Both the position numbers and the translations under genes were made by a program. A DNA stretch of 64,000 nt from Paracidovorax wautersii (lineage in GTDB: Bacteria; Pseudomonadota; Gammaproteobacteria; Burkholderiales; Burkholderiaceae_C): assembly GCF_031453675.1 (NCBI RefSeq), contig NZ_JAVIZX010000001.1, positions 496,001 through 560,000 on the forward strand, in the 5' to 3' direction. The notes beneath the pieces are model-generated. The model was not told where the DNA came from. It saw nothing but the letters and a program-made list of their open reading frames with translations, and made no database searches. Positions 10,781 to 20,021 of the stretch are shown here, piece by piece (the stretch's first letter is position 1; every line of letters begins with the position of its first letter).

Positions 10781-10897
10781 CTATTGATCGCATGACGCAA
10801 GCTCCCGCCCTCCTCACTCTCGGTGAAACGGTGTCCCTCCGGACCTCGTTCGGCGTGCTCTTGTCCTTTCACACGACAACAACGCAGTGAGCGAAAC

Positions 10898-12983
10898 ATG
10901 GAAAAACGCCCTTCCTCCCGCGACGACGTGGTCACTCCCCTGAACACCGTCCGTCCCGTACCCGCAGCGGCCCCGGCTGCCGTGGCGCGGCGCGGGCGCC
11001 CGCTATCCCCGCCCGGTCGAATCCCGCCGCAGCACGCTGCGCGAAGAACGCCATCCCAACTCGCTGACGGCACCGCCCGTGCACCGCGGCTCCATGCCCG
11101 CCCGCCCGTGGCGCGGTTTCTGGAACAGCCTGGGCACGGCTGCGCTGATGCGCCTGACGGGCCGCAGCCGCGGCACCGCCGCGCCGCAGGCCCCGCAAGC
11201 CGCCTGGCAGGCCGCCGCCCAGCAGCGCCGCAACGTCTTCCTGGTACTGACGGTGCTGAGCAGCGCGCTGGCCACGGCCCTGTTCGCCGGCGTGCAGCCC
11301 AACTACGACAGCGCCTGGCTGGAGTACGGCCAGCTCGCCCTGTTCGCCATGCTGTCCACCTGGGTGGTCACGGGCTTCCTGACCGCCATGATGGGCTTCT
11401 GGGTCATGCTCAAGGGCGACGCGCATTCGCTGTCCGCCCGCAGCGTCGATGACCACGAACTGAGCGCCGACGCCCGCACCGCGATCATCATGCCGATCTG
11501 CAACGAGGACGTGGCCACGGTGTTCGCCGGGTTGCGCGCCACCTGCGAATCGGTGGCCGCCACCGGCCATGGCAAGACCTTCGACGTGTTCGTGCTGTCC
11601 GACAGTTACGACCCCGAAATCGCCGCGGCCGAGCGCACCGCCTGGGAAGAGCTGCGCTCGGCCCTGGCCAGCAACCCCAAGCAGCCGCAGGTCGAGGTGT
11701 ACTACCGCCTGCGCAGCCGCCGCACGCACCGCAAGGCCGGCAACGTGGCCGACTTCTGCCGCCGCTGGGGCAAGGACTACCAGTACATGGTGGTGCTGGA
11801 CGCCGACAGCGTGATGAGCGGCGAGTGCATCGTGTCCATGGCCAAGCTGATGGAAGCCAATCCCCAGGCCGGCATCATCCAGACCGCCACGCAGGCCATC
11901 GGCCACGTGACGCTGCACGCCCGCGCCCAGCAGTTCGCCTCCCGCGTGACGGGCCGCCTGTTCACCCTGGGCATGCAGTACTGGCAGCTGGGCGAGTCCC
12001 ACTACTGGGGCCACAACGCCATCATCCGCGTGAAGCCCTTCATGGAGCACTGCGCGCTGGCCCCCATCCAGGGCACGGGCGGCATGTCCGGCGGCATCAT
12101 GAGCCACGACTTCGTCGAAGCAGCCCTGATGCGCCGCGCCGGCTTCCACGTGTGGCTGTGCGCCGACCTGGTGGGCAGCTACGAGCAGCAACCGCCGGAC
12201 CTGCTGGCCGAGCTGCAGCGTGACCGCCGCTGGTGCCAGGGCAACCTGCAGAACGCCCGCCTGATGGCCGAGCCCGGCATCCACCCCGTGCACCGCGCCA
12301 TGTTCGTGACCGGCACCATGGCCTATCTGTCGGCCCCCCTGTGGCTGGCCTTCATCACCCTGGGCACCGCCCTGTGGCTGTCGGGTGCCCGCGTGGTGGC
12401 CGACTGGAACATCCTGCCGAGCGAGCTGATGGGCCTGTGGGCCTGGACGCTGTCGATGCTGTTCCTGCCCCGCATCCTGGGCGTGGTCGCCGTCTTTATG
12501 AAGGGCGAGCAGCAGCAGTACGGCGGTGCCGCCAGCCTGTTCAAGAGTGCCGGCCTGGAAAGCGTGCTGGCCATCCTGCAGGCCCCCATCCGCATGCTGG
12601 CGCACTCGCTGTTCGTGCTGGTGGCCCTGACCGGCATCAAGCTGGACTGGAAGTCGCCTCCCCGTGAAGCCGCCGCCGTGCCCTGGACCGATGCGGCCCG
12701 CAAGCTGGCACCGATGAGCCTGGTGATCGCCCTGCTGGCCGTCGGCGTGGCCTTCATCGATCCGAGCGCCCTGGTGTGGCTGCTGCCCGTGGGCCTACCC
12801 CTGGCACTGGCCATCCCGCTGACGGTGGTGACCAGCCAGATCGGCCTGGGCGAAGCCGCCAAGTCGGGCAAGCTGCTGCTGATCCCCGAGGAATCGTGGT
12901 CGCCTCCGGTGCTGCGCCGTGCCTGGATGCACGCCACCCGCCTGGCCCGCAGCCAGCCGCAGCCCCTGCTCAAGGCCGCGTGA
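10898..12983 (+). CDS. opgH: glucan glucosyltransferase OpgH/MdoH, apparent 5' frameshift
   Basis: Inner-membrane glycosyltransferase that polymerises and exports the backbone of osmoregulated periplasmic glucans. The frame from 11079 (GTG) encodes 634 aa with transmembrane segments around the start, a GT2-type catalytic core (IIMPICNEDVATVFAGL; VLDADSVMSG; QRDRRWCQGNLQN, the QRxRW motif) and C-terminal membrane helices. A plausible N-terminus (MEKRPSSRDDVVTPLN, ATG at 10898) is in another frame. The two join without loss if one C in the CCC at 10999-11001 is removed, giving about 694 aa. Either the gene is frameshifted or sequence error exists here; starting at 11079 is the fallback. No opgG is adjacent. 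Confidence 0.85.
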
Positions 12984-13017
12984 CCGGCGCCGGGCCTGGC
13001 GCCCGGCCCTCCAACCC

Positions 13018-13048
13018 AACAGCCCGCTTCTGCGGGCTGTTCGCTTTT
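13018..13048 (+). terminator. rho-independent terminator after opgH
   Basis: 10-bp stem AACAGCCCGC/GCGGGCTGTT with a TTCT loop, followed by CGCTTTT. Confidence 0.85.
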
Positions 13049-13237
13049 GGGAATCGACAAGGGCGAGATGCCAGATGGGGAAGGCGTGCCGCCGGCGACG
13101 CAGCAGAACCCTCGCACCCTCCGGTGACCGATGCAGGTTCCGCAGGTGGCTCCCGCAAAGACGGGGCGCGATGCGATGCGCGGCAATGCACCGCGTTGAC
13201 GCCAAAAGGCGGAAGCCGCCTTCGCAGAATCGGTGAA

Positions 13238-13335
13238 ATCAAAAACAATAGCTGCCAGCGCTTACCCAGCAAGGGATTCAGATGAAAAACACACTGAATC
13301 CCAATCAGGACAAGCGCATGCAGCTATCTTTTTTC
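13238..13335. repeat. two opposed copies of the dispersed repeat (copies 2a/2b)
   Basis: The intergenic stretch between opgH and ffh carries a plus-strand copy (core ATAGCTGCCAGCGCTT, 13248-13263) and, ~45 bp on, a minus-strand copy (AAGCGCATGCAGCTAT). A 9-bp inverted repeat GGGATTCAG/CTGAATCCC lies between them. The rest of this ~320-bp gap (13050-13237) shows no gene or signal I can support. Confidence 0.7.
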
Positions 13336-13373
13336 TCACAGCCCTGCCAGGACCGGCGGGCCGCAGCGCAGGC

Positions 13374-14762
13374 TTAGAAGCGCGGCATGCCGCCGCCACC
13401 GCCCAGGCCGGGGAAGCCGCCCTTCATGCCGCCCATCTTCTTCATCATCTTCATCAGGCCGCCGCCCTTCATCTTCTTCATCATCCCCTGCATCTGGTCG
13501 AACTCGTTGAGCAGGCGGTTCACCTCTTGCACCTGCACGCCCGCACCGGCGGCGATGCGCTTCTTGCGCGTGGCCTTGATCAGCTCGGGCTTGCGGCGCT
13601 CCAGCGGCGTCATGCTCTGGATGATGCCTTCCTTGCGGCGCACGTCCTTCTCGGCCTTGTCCATGTCCACCTGGCCGGCCTTGGCCGTCAGTTGGGCCGG
13701 CAGCTTGTCCATCAGGCTGGACAGGCCGCCCATCTGCTTCATCTGCTGCAGCTGGCCCAGGAAGTCGTTCAGATCGAAGCCGTCGCCACTCTTCACCTTG
13801 GCGGCCAGCTTCTGCGCAGCCTCCATGTCGACGCCGGCCGTGACCTGCTCGACCAGCGCCACGATGTCGCCCATGCCCAGGATGCGGCCAGCGTGGCGCT
13901 CGGCATCGAACACCTCCAGGCCGTCGATCTTCTCGGATACGCCGGCGAACTTGATGGGCGCGCCCGTCACCTGGCGCACCGACAGCGCCGCACCACCGCG
14001 CGAGTCGCCGTCGAGCTTGGTCAGCACGATGCCGGTGAGCGGCAGCGCTTCCTTGAACGCCTTGGCGGTGTTGATCGCATCCTGGCCCTGCATGGCATCG
14101 ACCACGAACAGGGTCTCGACCGGGTTCAGCGCGGCGTGCAGGTCCTTGATTTCCTTCATCAAGGCTTCATCGATGGCCAGGCGGCCGGCCGTATCGACCA
14201 GCAGCACGTCGAAGTAGTGCTTCTTGGCGTAGTCCAGCGCACCGCGGGCGATGTCCAGCGGCTTCTGGTCGGACGTGCTGGGGAACCACTCGGCGCCGGC
14301 CTGCTTGGTCACCGTCTTGAGCTGCTCGATGGCGGCCGGGCGGTACACGTCGCCCGACACCGTCAGCACCTTCTTCTTGCGCTTCTCGATCAGGTGCTTG
14401 GCCAACTTGGCGGTGGTGGTCGTCTTGCCCGCGCCCTGCAGGCCGGCCATCAGGATGATGGCGGGCGGCTGGGCGTTGAGGTTGATGTCGGCAATGCCCT
14501 CGCCCATGGTCGCCGCCAGTTCGCGGTTGACGATGGAGACCAGCGTCTGCCCCGGCTTGAGGGAGCCCAGCACCTCCTGGCCCAGTGCCTTTTCCTTCAC
14601 GCGGGCGACGAAGTCGCGCACCACGGGTAGGGCCACGTCGGCCTCCAGCAGCGCCATGCGCACTTCGCGCAGCATGTCCTGGACGTTGGACTCGGTGATG
14701 CGGGCCTGGCCTCGCATCTCCTTGACGAGTCGCGTGAGTTTTTCGGTAAGAGCGGAGGCCAT
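13374..14762 (-). CDS. ffh: signal recognition particle protein Ffh
   Basis: 462-aa SRP54 GTPase that, with 4.5S RNA, targets nascent inner-membrane proteins to FtsY/SecYEG. N domain ~1-90; G domain with P-loop GLQGAGKTTT, DTAGRL and TKLDGDSRGG; C-terminal methionine-rich M domain ending in MMKKMKGGGLMKMMKKM and a Gly/Met tail. The ATG at 14762 gives the standard N-terminus MASALTEKL. It is divergent from ypjD with a 90-bp intergenic space, the usual arrangement in proteobacteria. Confidence 0.98.
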   Translation of the reverse strand: MASALTEKLTRLVKEMRGQARITESNVQDMLREVRMALLEADVALPVVRDFVARVKEKALGQEVLGSLKPGQTLVSIVNRELAATMGEGIADINLNAQPPAIILMAGLQGAGKTTTTAKLAKHLIEKRKKKVLTVSGDVYRPAAIEQLKTVTKQAGAEWFPSTSDQKPLDIARGALDYAKKHYFDVLLVDTAGRLAIDEALMKEIKDLHAALNPVETLFVVDAMQGQDAINTAKAFKEALPLTGIVLTKLDGDSRGGAALSVRQVTGAPIKFAGVSEKIDGLEVFDAERHAGRILGMGDIVALVEQVTAGVDMEAAQKLAAKVKSGDGFDLNDFLGQLQQMKQMGGLSSLMDKLPAQLTAKAGQVDMDKAEKDVRRKEGIIQSMTPLERRKPELIKATRKKRIAAGAGVQVQEVNRLLNEFDQMQGMMKKMKGGGLMKMMKKMGGMKGGFPGLGGGGGMPRF

Positions 14763-14852
14763 AGGAGGAATGTTCCGGATGTGCCGGCAGCCGCATGAAG
14801 AGGCCGGCCACCTTGCCCGCCGGAGGCGGGCGAAAGGCTAAACTGTGACCCC

Positions 14853-15650
14853 ATGATTTTACCCAGTGCATCCCCGCTCGGCTGGCTTCTGGCGCTGGCA
14901 GCGGCAGCCGCCTATGCCGCCCCCGCGGCAGCGGCATCCCGGCTGAGCGCCGAGGGCGGGCGCATCGCACTGCTGCTGGCCTGGGTATTGCACGGCGCCG
15001 CCCTGGTCTGGGGCCTGGTCGGCGAGACGCCGCACTTCGGTTTCGCCCCGGCGCTGTCGATGACCGCCTGGCTCGTCCTCACCGCCTACGCCGTCGAGCG
15101 CCAGCTGTTTCCCCAGATGCAGGCCCGCTGGGCGCTGGCCGCGCTGGGCGCTGCCGCGGTTCTGCTGGCGCTGGTCTTCCCCGGCCAGCCGCTGCACGTG
15201 GCGGCTTCGCCCTGGCTGCCCTTGCATCTGGCGCTGGGCATCGCCTCGTACGGGCTGTTCGCCGCTGCGGTGGTCCACGCCTGGCTGATGACCCGGGCCG
15301 AACGGCAGATCCGCCTGGCCGTGGACGCCCACAGCGGCATCCCCCTGCTCACGCTGGAACGGCTGACCTTCCGCTTCGTCATGGCCGGGTTCGCCGTCCT
15401 GTCGGCCACGCTGATCGCCGGCTGGTGGTTCAGCGAGACGCTGTACGGCCGCGCCTGGCATTGGGACCACAAGGCGGTGTTTTCCGTCCTTTCGTGGCTG
15501 ACCTTCGCGGTCCTGCTCATCGGCCGCTCGCGCTTCGGCTGGCGCGGCCGCAATGCCGTGCGCGTGCTGTACGCCGGCGCGGCGCTGTTGCTGCTGGCGT
15601 ACGTGGGTTCGCGCTTCGTCATCGAAGTGGTGCTGGGGCGCGCCGCGTGA
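14853..15650 (+). CDS. ypjD: YpjD/CcsA-like cytochrome c assembly family inner-membrane protein
   Basis: 265-aa integral membrane protein with about eight hydrophobic segments and the haem-handling motif region LLIGRSRFGWRGRNA near the C-terminus. The WDHKAVFSVLSWLTF segment is typical of CcsA/HemX-like proteins. Adjacency to ffh matches YpjD of other proteobacteria. A role in haem or c-type cytochrome handling is family-based inference. It overlaps the next gene at GTGA (15647-15650). Confidence 0.85.
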   Translation: MILPSASPLGWLLALAAAAAYAAPAAAASRLSAEGGRIALLLAWVLHGAALVWGLVGETPHFGFAPALSMTAWLVLTAYAVERQLFPQMQARWALAALGAAAVLLALVFPGQPLHVAASPWLPLHLALGIASYGLFAAAVVHAWLMTRAERQIRLAVDAHSGIPLLTLERLTFRFVMAGFAVLSATLIAGWWFSETLYGRAWHWDHKAVFSVLSWLTFAVLLIGRSRFGWRGRNAVRVLYAGAALLLLAYVGSRFVIEVVLGRAA

Positions 15651-15877
15651 AGTACCTCGTCCTGCTGGTGGTGCTGGTCATCGCCTATGGCGTCTGGCGC
15701 AGCCAGTGCCAGGCCGCCGTGCGGCAAGCCCGCCGCCCGGCCGCTGCGCCGCGGCAACTGCAGACGATGGTGGCCTGTGCCCACTGCGGTGTCCATCTGC
15801 CGCAGGCGGACGCCGTGCTTGCCGAGGGCCTGCCCTACTGCAGCGAAGCGCACCGCCGCCTGGGCCCGGCGGCCTGA
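15647..15877 (+). CDS. small PP0621-family protein with metal-binding motif
   Basis: 76-aa protein starting at a GTG that overlaps the ypjD stop by 4 bp. A single N-terminal transmembrane helix (KYLVLLVVLVIAYGVW) precedes a cytoplasmic tail with CAHC and, 24 residues on, YCSEAH, a treble-clef-like CxxC...C..H zinc motif. The family is conserved next to pilS or ypjD in betaproteobacteria. Function unknown; coupling to ypjD and pilS suggests co-translation. Confidence 0.8.
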   Translation: MKYLVLLVVLVIAYGVWRSQCQAAVRQARRPAAAPRQLQTMVACAHCGVHLPQADAVLAEGLPYCSEAHRRLGPAA

Positions 15878-15890
15878 CGGGGCCGCACGC

Positions 15891-17591
15891 ATGCCGTTTC
15901 GCCACACCGCTGCGGCGCCAGAGCGCGACGCGCCGTTCCTGCGGCTCTGGAAAGGGTTCCTGACCAGCCGCGCCATGATCGCGCTGGCGCTGCTGCTGCT
16001 GCAGGTCTTGGGCGCCGCACTGAACCAACCCCTCGAGCCCACGCTGCAGACCCTGTGCCTGGTCTACCTGGCCGGCGCGGTGGCGCTGCGCATCCTGGGC
16101 CGGCACCGCCCGCCGCCGCCGCAGACCGGGCCGCACTGGCTGCCCACCATCGGCGTGGACCTGCTCTTCATCAGCACCCTGCAGGTGCTGCAGACCGGCG
16201 TGATGAATTTCACGCCCCTGTTCGGCCTGCCCATCCTGATGGCGGGCGTGCTGGGCAGCCTCACGCTGGCGTTCGGAACGACCGCCGCGGTCACGCTGCT
16301 GCTGCTGGCATGGACCTGGTGGCGCGGCGAGGTCGGCGGGCTGGACGCCACATCGCAGTACCTGCAGGCCGCGTTGACGGGCACCGGCTATTTCATCGTC
16401 GCCTACCTGGTGCACCAGCTGTCGGCGCGGCTGATCAGCGAACAGCAGGTGTCCGAGCAGAGCCAGATGGAAGCCCGCGTGCAGGAGGACGTGAGCGCGC
16501 TGGTGATGCAGAACCTGGCCGACGGCGTCCTCGTGGTGGACGAGCACGACATCGTGCGCATCGCCAACCCGGCAGCCATGCGGCTGCTCAGCCACAGCGC
16601 GCAGCCGGCCGCGCCATTCCCGCTGCTGCACATACCGGGCGGAGCCCCCTTGCTCACGATGGCGCAGCGGACCTTCCGCCTGGAGCATGCCCAGTCCGCG
16701 GACATCGACCTCCTGCCCGGAGAGCAGGCCGCGCAGGGCCTGCACGTGCGCACCTGGCTGACCTCCACCCGCGGCGAGGCGGCACATGCCGGCAGCGAAG
16801 CGCTGTGCGTGATGTTCCTGCACGACCTGCGCGAAATGCAGGCGCGCCTGCGCACCGAAAAGCTCGCCGCCATGGGCCGCATGTCGGCCGCCGTGGCGCA
16901 CGAGATCCGCAACCCGCTGGCGGCCATCATGCAGGCCAATGCCCTGCTGGAAGAAGACCTGACGGACCCGGCGCAGCAGCGCCTGGCGCGCATGGTGCAG
17001 CAGAACGCCGAGCGGCTGTCGCGCATCGCGGAAGAAGTGCTGGACATCGCCCGTGTGCAGCACCAGATCAGCCACGCCCCCTCCGCCAGCGTGCCCCTGG
17101 ACGCCGCCGTGGCCCAGGTGTGCGAGGACTGGCAGTCGCACGACCCGGCCCGGCGCGTGCTCCAGCGCACATTGACAGCGGGCGATGCCGCCGTGGAATT
17201 CGAGGCCGAGCATCTGCGACGCGTGCTCGTCAACCTGCTGGACAACGCCGTGCGCTACAAGGGCGAGGGCGTGGACTCCCTGTGCGTGAGCACGCAGGTC
17301 GACGCCGACGGCCAGGCCACGCTGCAGGTCTGGAGCGATGGGGCACCGCTGGACAAGTCGGTGGAGCGTCACCTGTTCGAACCCTTCTTCTCGTCCGAGA
17401 GCCGCTCCAGCGGCCTGGGCCTGTATATCTGCCGCGAGCTGTGCCAACGGCACGGCGCCTCCATCGGCTACCAGCGGCGCAGCCGCCTCCTGGCCCGGGG
17501 GGAGACGAGCGGCAACGCCTTCACGGTGAGTTTTCGCCGCGCTCTGCGGCCCGGTGACTCGCTGTCGCTGTTTGACACAATCATGGTCTGA
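15891..17591 (+). CDS. pilS: type IV pilus sensor kinase PilS
   Basis: 566-aa membrane histidine kinase. Six predicted transmembrane helices within residues ~25-190, a PAS-like domain (VMQNLADGVLVVDEHDIVRIANPAA), HisKA with H337 in VAHEIRNPLAAI, and HATPase_c (NLLDNAVRY; GLGLYICRELC). The six-helix sensor plus PAS and the adjacent NtrC-type regulator identify PilS. Known PilS proteins sense pilin levels in the inner membrane and control pilA through PilR and sigma-54. The gap to pilR is 2 bp. Confidence 0.93.
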   Translation: MPFRHTAAAPERDAPFLRLWKGFLTSRAMIALALLLLQVLGAALNQPLEPTLQTLCLVYLAGAVALRILGRHRPPPPQTGPHWLPTIGVDLLFISTLQVLQTGVMNFTPLFGLPILMAGVLGSLTLAFGTTAAVTLLLLAWTWWRGEVGGLDATSQYLQAALTGTGYFIVAYLVHQLSARLISEQQVSEQSQMEARVQEDVSALVMQNLADGVLVVDEHDIVRIANPAAMRLLSHSAQPAAPFPLLHIPGGAPLLTMAQRTFRLEHAQSADIDLLPGEQAAQGLHVRTWLTSTRGEAAHAGSEALCVMFLHDLREMQARLRTEKLAAMGRMSAAVAHEIRNPLAAIMQANALLEEDLTDPAQQRLARMVQQNAERLSRIAEEVLDIARVQHQISHAPSASVPLDAAVAQVCEDWQSHDPARRVLQRTLTAGDAAVEFEAEHLRRVLVNLLDNAVRYKGEGVDSLCVSTQVDADGQATLQVWSDGAPLDKSVERHLFEPFFSSESRSSGLGLYICRELCQRHGASIGYQRRSRLLARGETSGNAFTVSFRRALRPGDSLSLFDTIMV

Positions 17592-17593
17592 CC

Positions 17594-19132
17594 GTGAAAT
17601 CCACCATGAACGCCGCCCCCGCCTCCATCCTCGTCGTGGACGACGAGCCCGACCTGCGCACGCTGTATGAACTCACGCTGCTGCGCGAAGGCTACCGCGT
17701 GGAAACCGCCGCCAGCGTGACCGAAGCCCGGGAGGTCCTCCAGGCCCAGCGTTTCGAGGCGGTCATCACCGACATGCGGTTGCCGGACGGCTTCGGCATG
17801 GAGCTGCTGCAGGATCTGCGCGACCAGCAACGGCGCGAGCGCTGCGTGGTCATGACCGCCTACGGGTCGGCGGAGAACGCCGTCGAGGCGCTGCGCGCCG
17901 GCGCCTTCGACTACCTCACCAAGCCGGTCGATCTCAAGCAGTTCCGCGCCGTGGTGGCGTCCGCCATCCAGGGAGCAGGCGGCGTGGTATGGGCATCGAC
18001 GCCTGCGCGGGCCGAAGGTACGTCCGTCCGCGCCGCGCAGCCAGTGCCCGACGCGGCGACGGACAACCCGGCCCTGCAACGGCTGGTCGGCCCATCGGAG
18101 GCCATGCGCAACGTCAAGCAGCGCATCGCCAAGGTGGCCCGGAGCATGGCGCCGGTGCTGATCCGCGGCGAGTCCGGGACGGGCAAGGAACTGGTCGCCC
18201 GCGCACTGCACGCCTGCAGCCAGCGCGGTGACCGGCCTTTCGTGGCGGTCAACTGCGGCGCCATTCCAGAAAGCCTGCTGGAGGCCGAGTTCTTCGGCGC
18301 GCGCAAGGGCTCGTACACCGGCGCGGTGCAGGACCGCGACGGCTATTTCCAGGCCGCCCGAGGCGGCACGCTGTTTCTCGACGAGATCGGTGACCTGCCG
18401 CTGGCCATGCAGTCCAAGCTGCTGCGCGCCATCCAGGAGCGCAGCGTGCGCCCGCTCGGCTCCGTGCAGGAAGAAATGATCGACGTGCGCATCGTCAGCG
18501 CCACGCACCGCGATCTGGCCGCCGACGTGCAGGCCGGACGGTTCCGGCAGGATCTCTATTACCGCCTTAACGTCATCGAACTGCTGATCCCGGCCCTGCG
18601 GGAACGGCGCGAAGACCTGCCGGCCCTGTGCGAGGCCTTGTTGCTGCGCATCGGCCAGGAGTCCGGCGTGCCCGTGCCCCGCCTGAGCGCGTCGGCACTG
18701 GCCTGCATCGCGCAGCACCCGCTGCCCGGCAACGTGCGCGAGCTGGAAAACCTGCTGCACCGCGCGGTCGCGCTCAGCGACGCCGGCGAACTGCAGGTAG
18801 ACCCGCCACCCGCGGCCGCGGGAGCAGACCCGGCGAACGCGCCCCCGAACCCGGCAGCCTCTGCGGCCGCCGAAGAGCCGCTCGCCGCGCCCCCGCTTGC
18901 CCCGGCGGGGCCGGCAGTGAATGCCGCCGCACAGCCATTGCCCAGCGATCTGCAGGGCTGGCTGGACCTGCAGGAGAAGGACATTCTGGTGCGCGCCTTG
19001 CGCGAGACCGGCTTCAACCGCACGGCCACTGCGGCACGGCTGGGCATCAGCCTGCGCCAGATCCGCTACCGTATCGCCCGCCTCGGCATCGCCACGCCGC
19101 AGGGCGGCGACTCCCATGACGACGAAACCTGA
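17594..19132 (+). CDS. pilR: sigma-54-dependent response regulator PilR
   Basis: 512 aa from the GTG at 17594 (an in-frame ATG four codons on, at 17606, is an alternative). Receiver domain with D60, AAA+ domain with Walker A GESGTGKE from 192, and GSYTGA as the sigma-54 loop, a common PilR variant of GAFTGA. A Pro/Ala-rich linker (~410-450) leads to a Fis-type helix-turn-helix (NRTATAARLGISLRQIRYRI). It would activate pilA and other pilus genes. Its 3' end overlaps ampD by 17 bp. Confidence 0.93.
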   Translation: MKSTMNAAPASILVVDDEPDLRTLYELTLLREGYRVETAASVTEAREVLQAQRFEAVITDMRLPDGFGMELLQDLRDQQRRERCVVMTAYGSAENAVEALRAGAFDYLTKPVDLKQFRAVVASAIQGAGGVVWASTPARAEGTSVRAAQPVPDAATDNPALQRLVGPSEAMRNVKQRIAKVARSMAPVLIRGESGTGKELVARALHACSQRGDRPFVAVNCGAIPESLLEAEFFGARKGSYTGAVQDRDGYFQAARGGTLFLDEIGDLPLAMQSKLLRAIQERSVRPLGSVQEEMIDVRIVSATHRDLAADVQAGRFRQDLYYRLNVIELLIPALRERREDLPALCEALLLRIGQESGVPVPRLSASALACIAQHPLPGNVRELENLLHRAVALSDAGELQVDPPPAAAGADPANAPPNPAASAAAEEPLAAPPLAPAGPAVNAAAQPLPSDLQGWLDLQEKDILVRALRETGFNRTATAARLGISLRQIRYRIARLGIATPQGGDSHDDET

Positions 19133-19715
19133 TCCCACCGGCGACACGCAAGGCGCATGGGACGGCGGGCGCTACCTACCGGCCCGCTACCTGGCCTCAC
19201 CCAACTTCGGCCCCCGACCACTGAGCGCGGCAGTGGACCTGGTCGTCGTGCACTCGATCAGCCTGCCCCCGGGCCAGTACGGCACGGGCTGCGTCCAGCA
19301 GCTCTTCACCAACCGCTTGGACTGGGATGCCCACCCCTACTTCCAGAGCATCCGAGGCCTGCAGGTATCCGCGCACTTTTTCGTCACACGCGAGGGCGTC
19401 ATCTGGCAGTTCGTGGACTGCGATCAGCGCGCGTGGCATGCCGGCCCCTCCAGCTACCGTGGGCGAGAGAATTGCAACGACGATTCCATCGGCATCGAAC
19501 TGGAAGGCCTGGAGGGCCAGTGCTTCGAGGAAGCGCAGTACGCGTCCCTCACTGCCTTGTGCCAGGACATCGCCTTGCGCTACCCGATTGCGCACATCGC
19601 CGGTCACGAAGATATCGCTCCAGGACGCAAGCAGGATCCGGGGGCCGGCTTTCGCTGGGAGCGGTTGCGGGATGGATTGGGCTGGCCTGTGGCGCGTTTC
19701 CCACGCCGCCGCTGA
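19116..19715 (+). CDS. ampD: 1,6-anhydro-N-acetylmuramyl-L-alanine amidase AmpD
   Basis: 199-aa cytoplasmic zinc amidase of the amidase_2 family that cleaves anhydro-muropeptides during cell-wall recycling. Zinc ligands are visible in VVVHSISLP, in AWHAGPSS, and as H and D in IAGHEDIAPGRKQDPG. FDWxxL-type substrate residues match AmpD. It overlaps the end of pilR by 17 bp. In many bacteria loss of AmpD induces chromosomal beta-lactamase; no ampC or ampR is in the window. Confidence 0.95.
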   Translation: MTTKPDPTGDTQGAWDGGRYLPARYLASPNFGPRPLSAAVDLVVVHSISLPPGQYGTGCVQQLFTNRLDWDAHPYFQSIRGLQVSAHFFVTREGVIWQFVDCDQRAWHAGPSSYRGRENCNDDSIGIELEGLEGQCFEEAQYASLTALCQDIALRYPIAHIAGHEDIAPGRKQDPGAGFRWERLRDGLGWPVARFPRRR

Positions 19716-19884
19716 GCGGGGCGGAGCGGCCTGAAAAAAAGCGGGGCCGTCCCGGCATGAACGGCCTGCAGATCGCGTATCCTCGCCGGCCCGGCCGGTT
19801 TTGCGACACCAGAATCCGCCGATCCGCTGCGGTCTGTCCGTACGGATTCATCTGGTTGCAAGCGCTTCACCCGCTTCGCGCGGT

Positions 19885-19932
19885 ACACTACCTGTAGTGC
19901 CTTGCGGTCGCCACACACCCCATATATAGTGT
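19885..19932 (+). promoter_or_regulatory. nrdA promoter with paired NrdR boxes
   Basis: Two NrdR-like boxes start 32 bp apart, about three helical turns: ACACTACCTGTAGTGC (19885-19900) and ACCCCATATATAGTGT (19917-19932), against the known consensus ACACWATATATWGTGT. A promoter TTGCGG (19902-19907), 17 bp, TATAGT (19925-19930) fits between and under them, so repressor would cover the -10. Elsewhere in the ~305-bp gap before nrdA I see no gene. Confidence 0.75.
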
Positions 19933-20021
19933 GCTCCGGCTTCCAGCCGGCCCATCTTCCTTGCAGATCGGCACCCGTCCCGCCGACCTGCCTCCCCGAC
20001 AGCCCACAGAGAGGAAAACCC

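Noticed and set aside
10781-10897. A GlmY-like small RNA from the sigma-54 promoter
   Set aside because: No terminator before the opgH start and no GlmY-like hairpin recognised; the promoter more simply serves opgH.
17594-19132. GSYTGA in PilR as an anomalous sigma-54 loop
   Set aside because: GSY/GSF variants are common in PilR-type activators, so not noteworthy.
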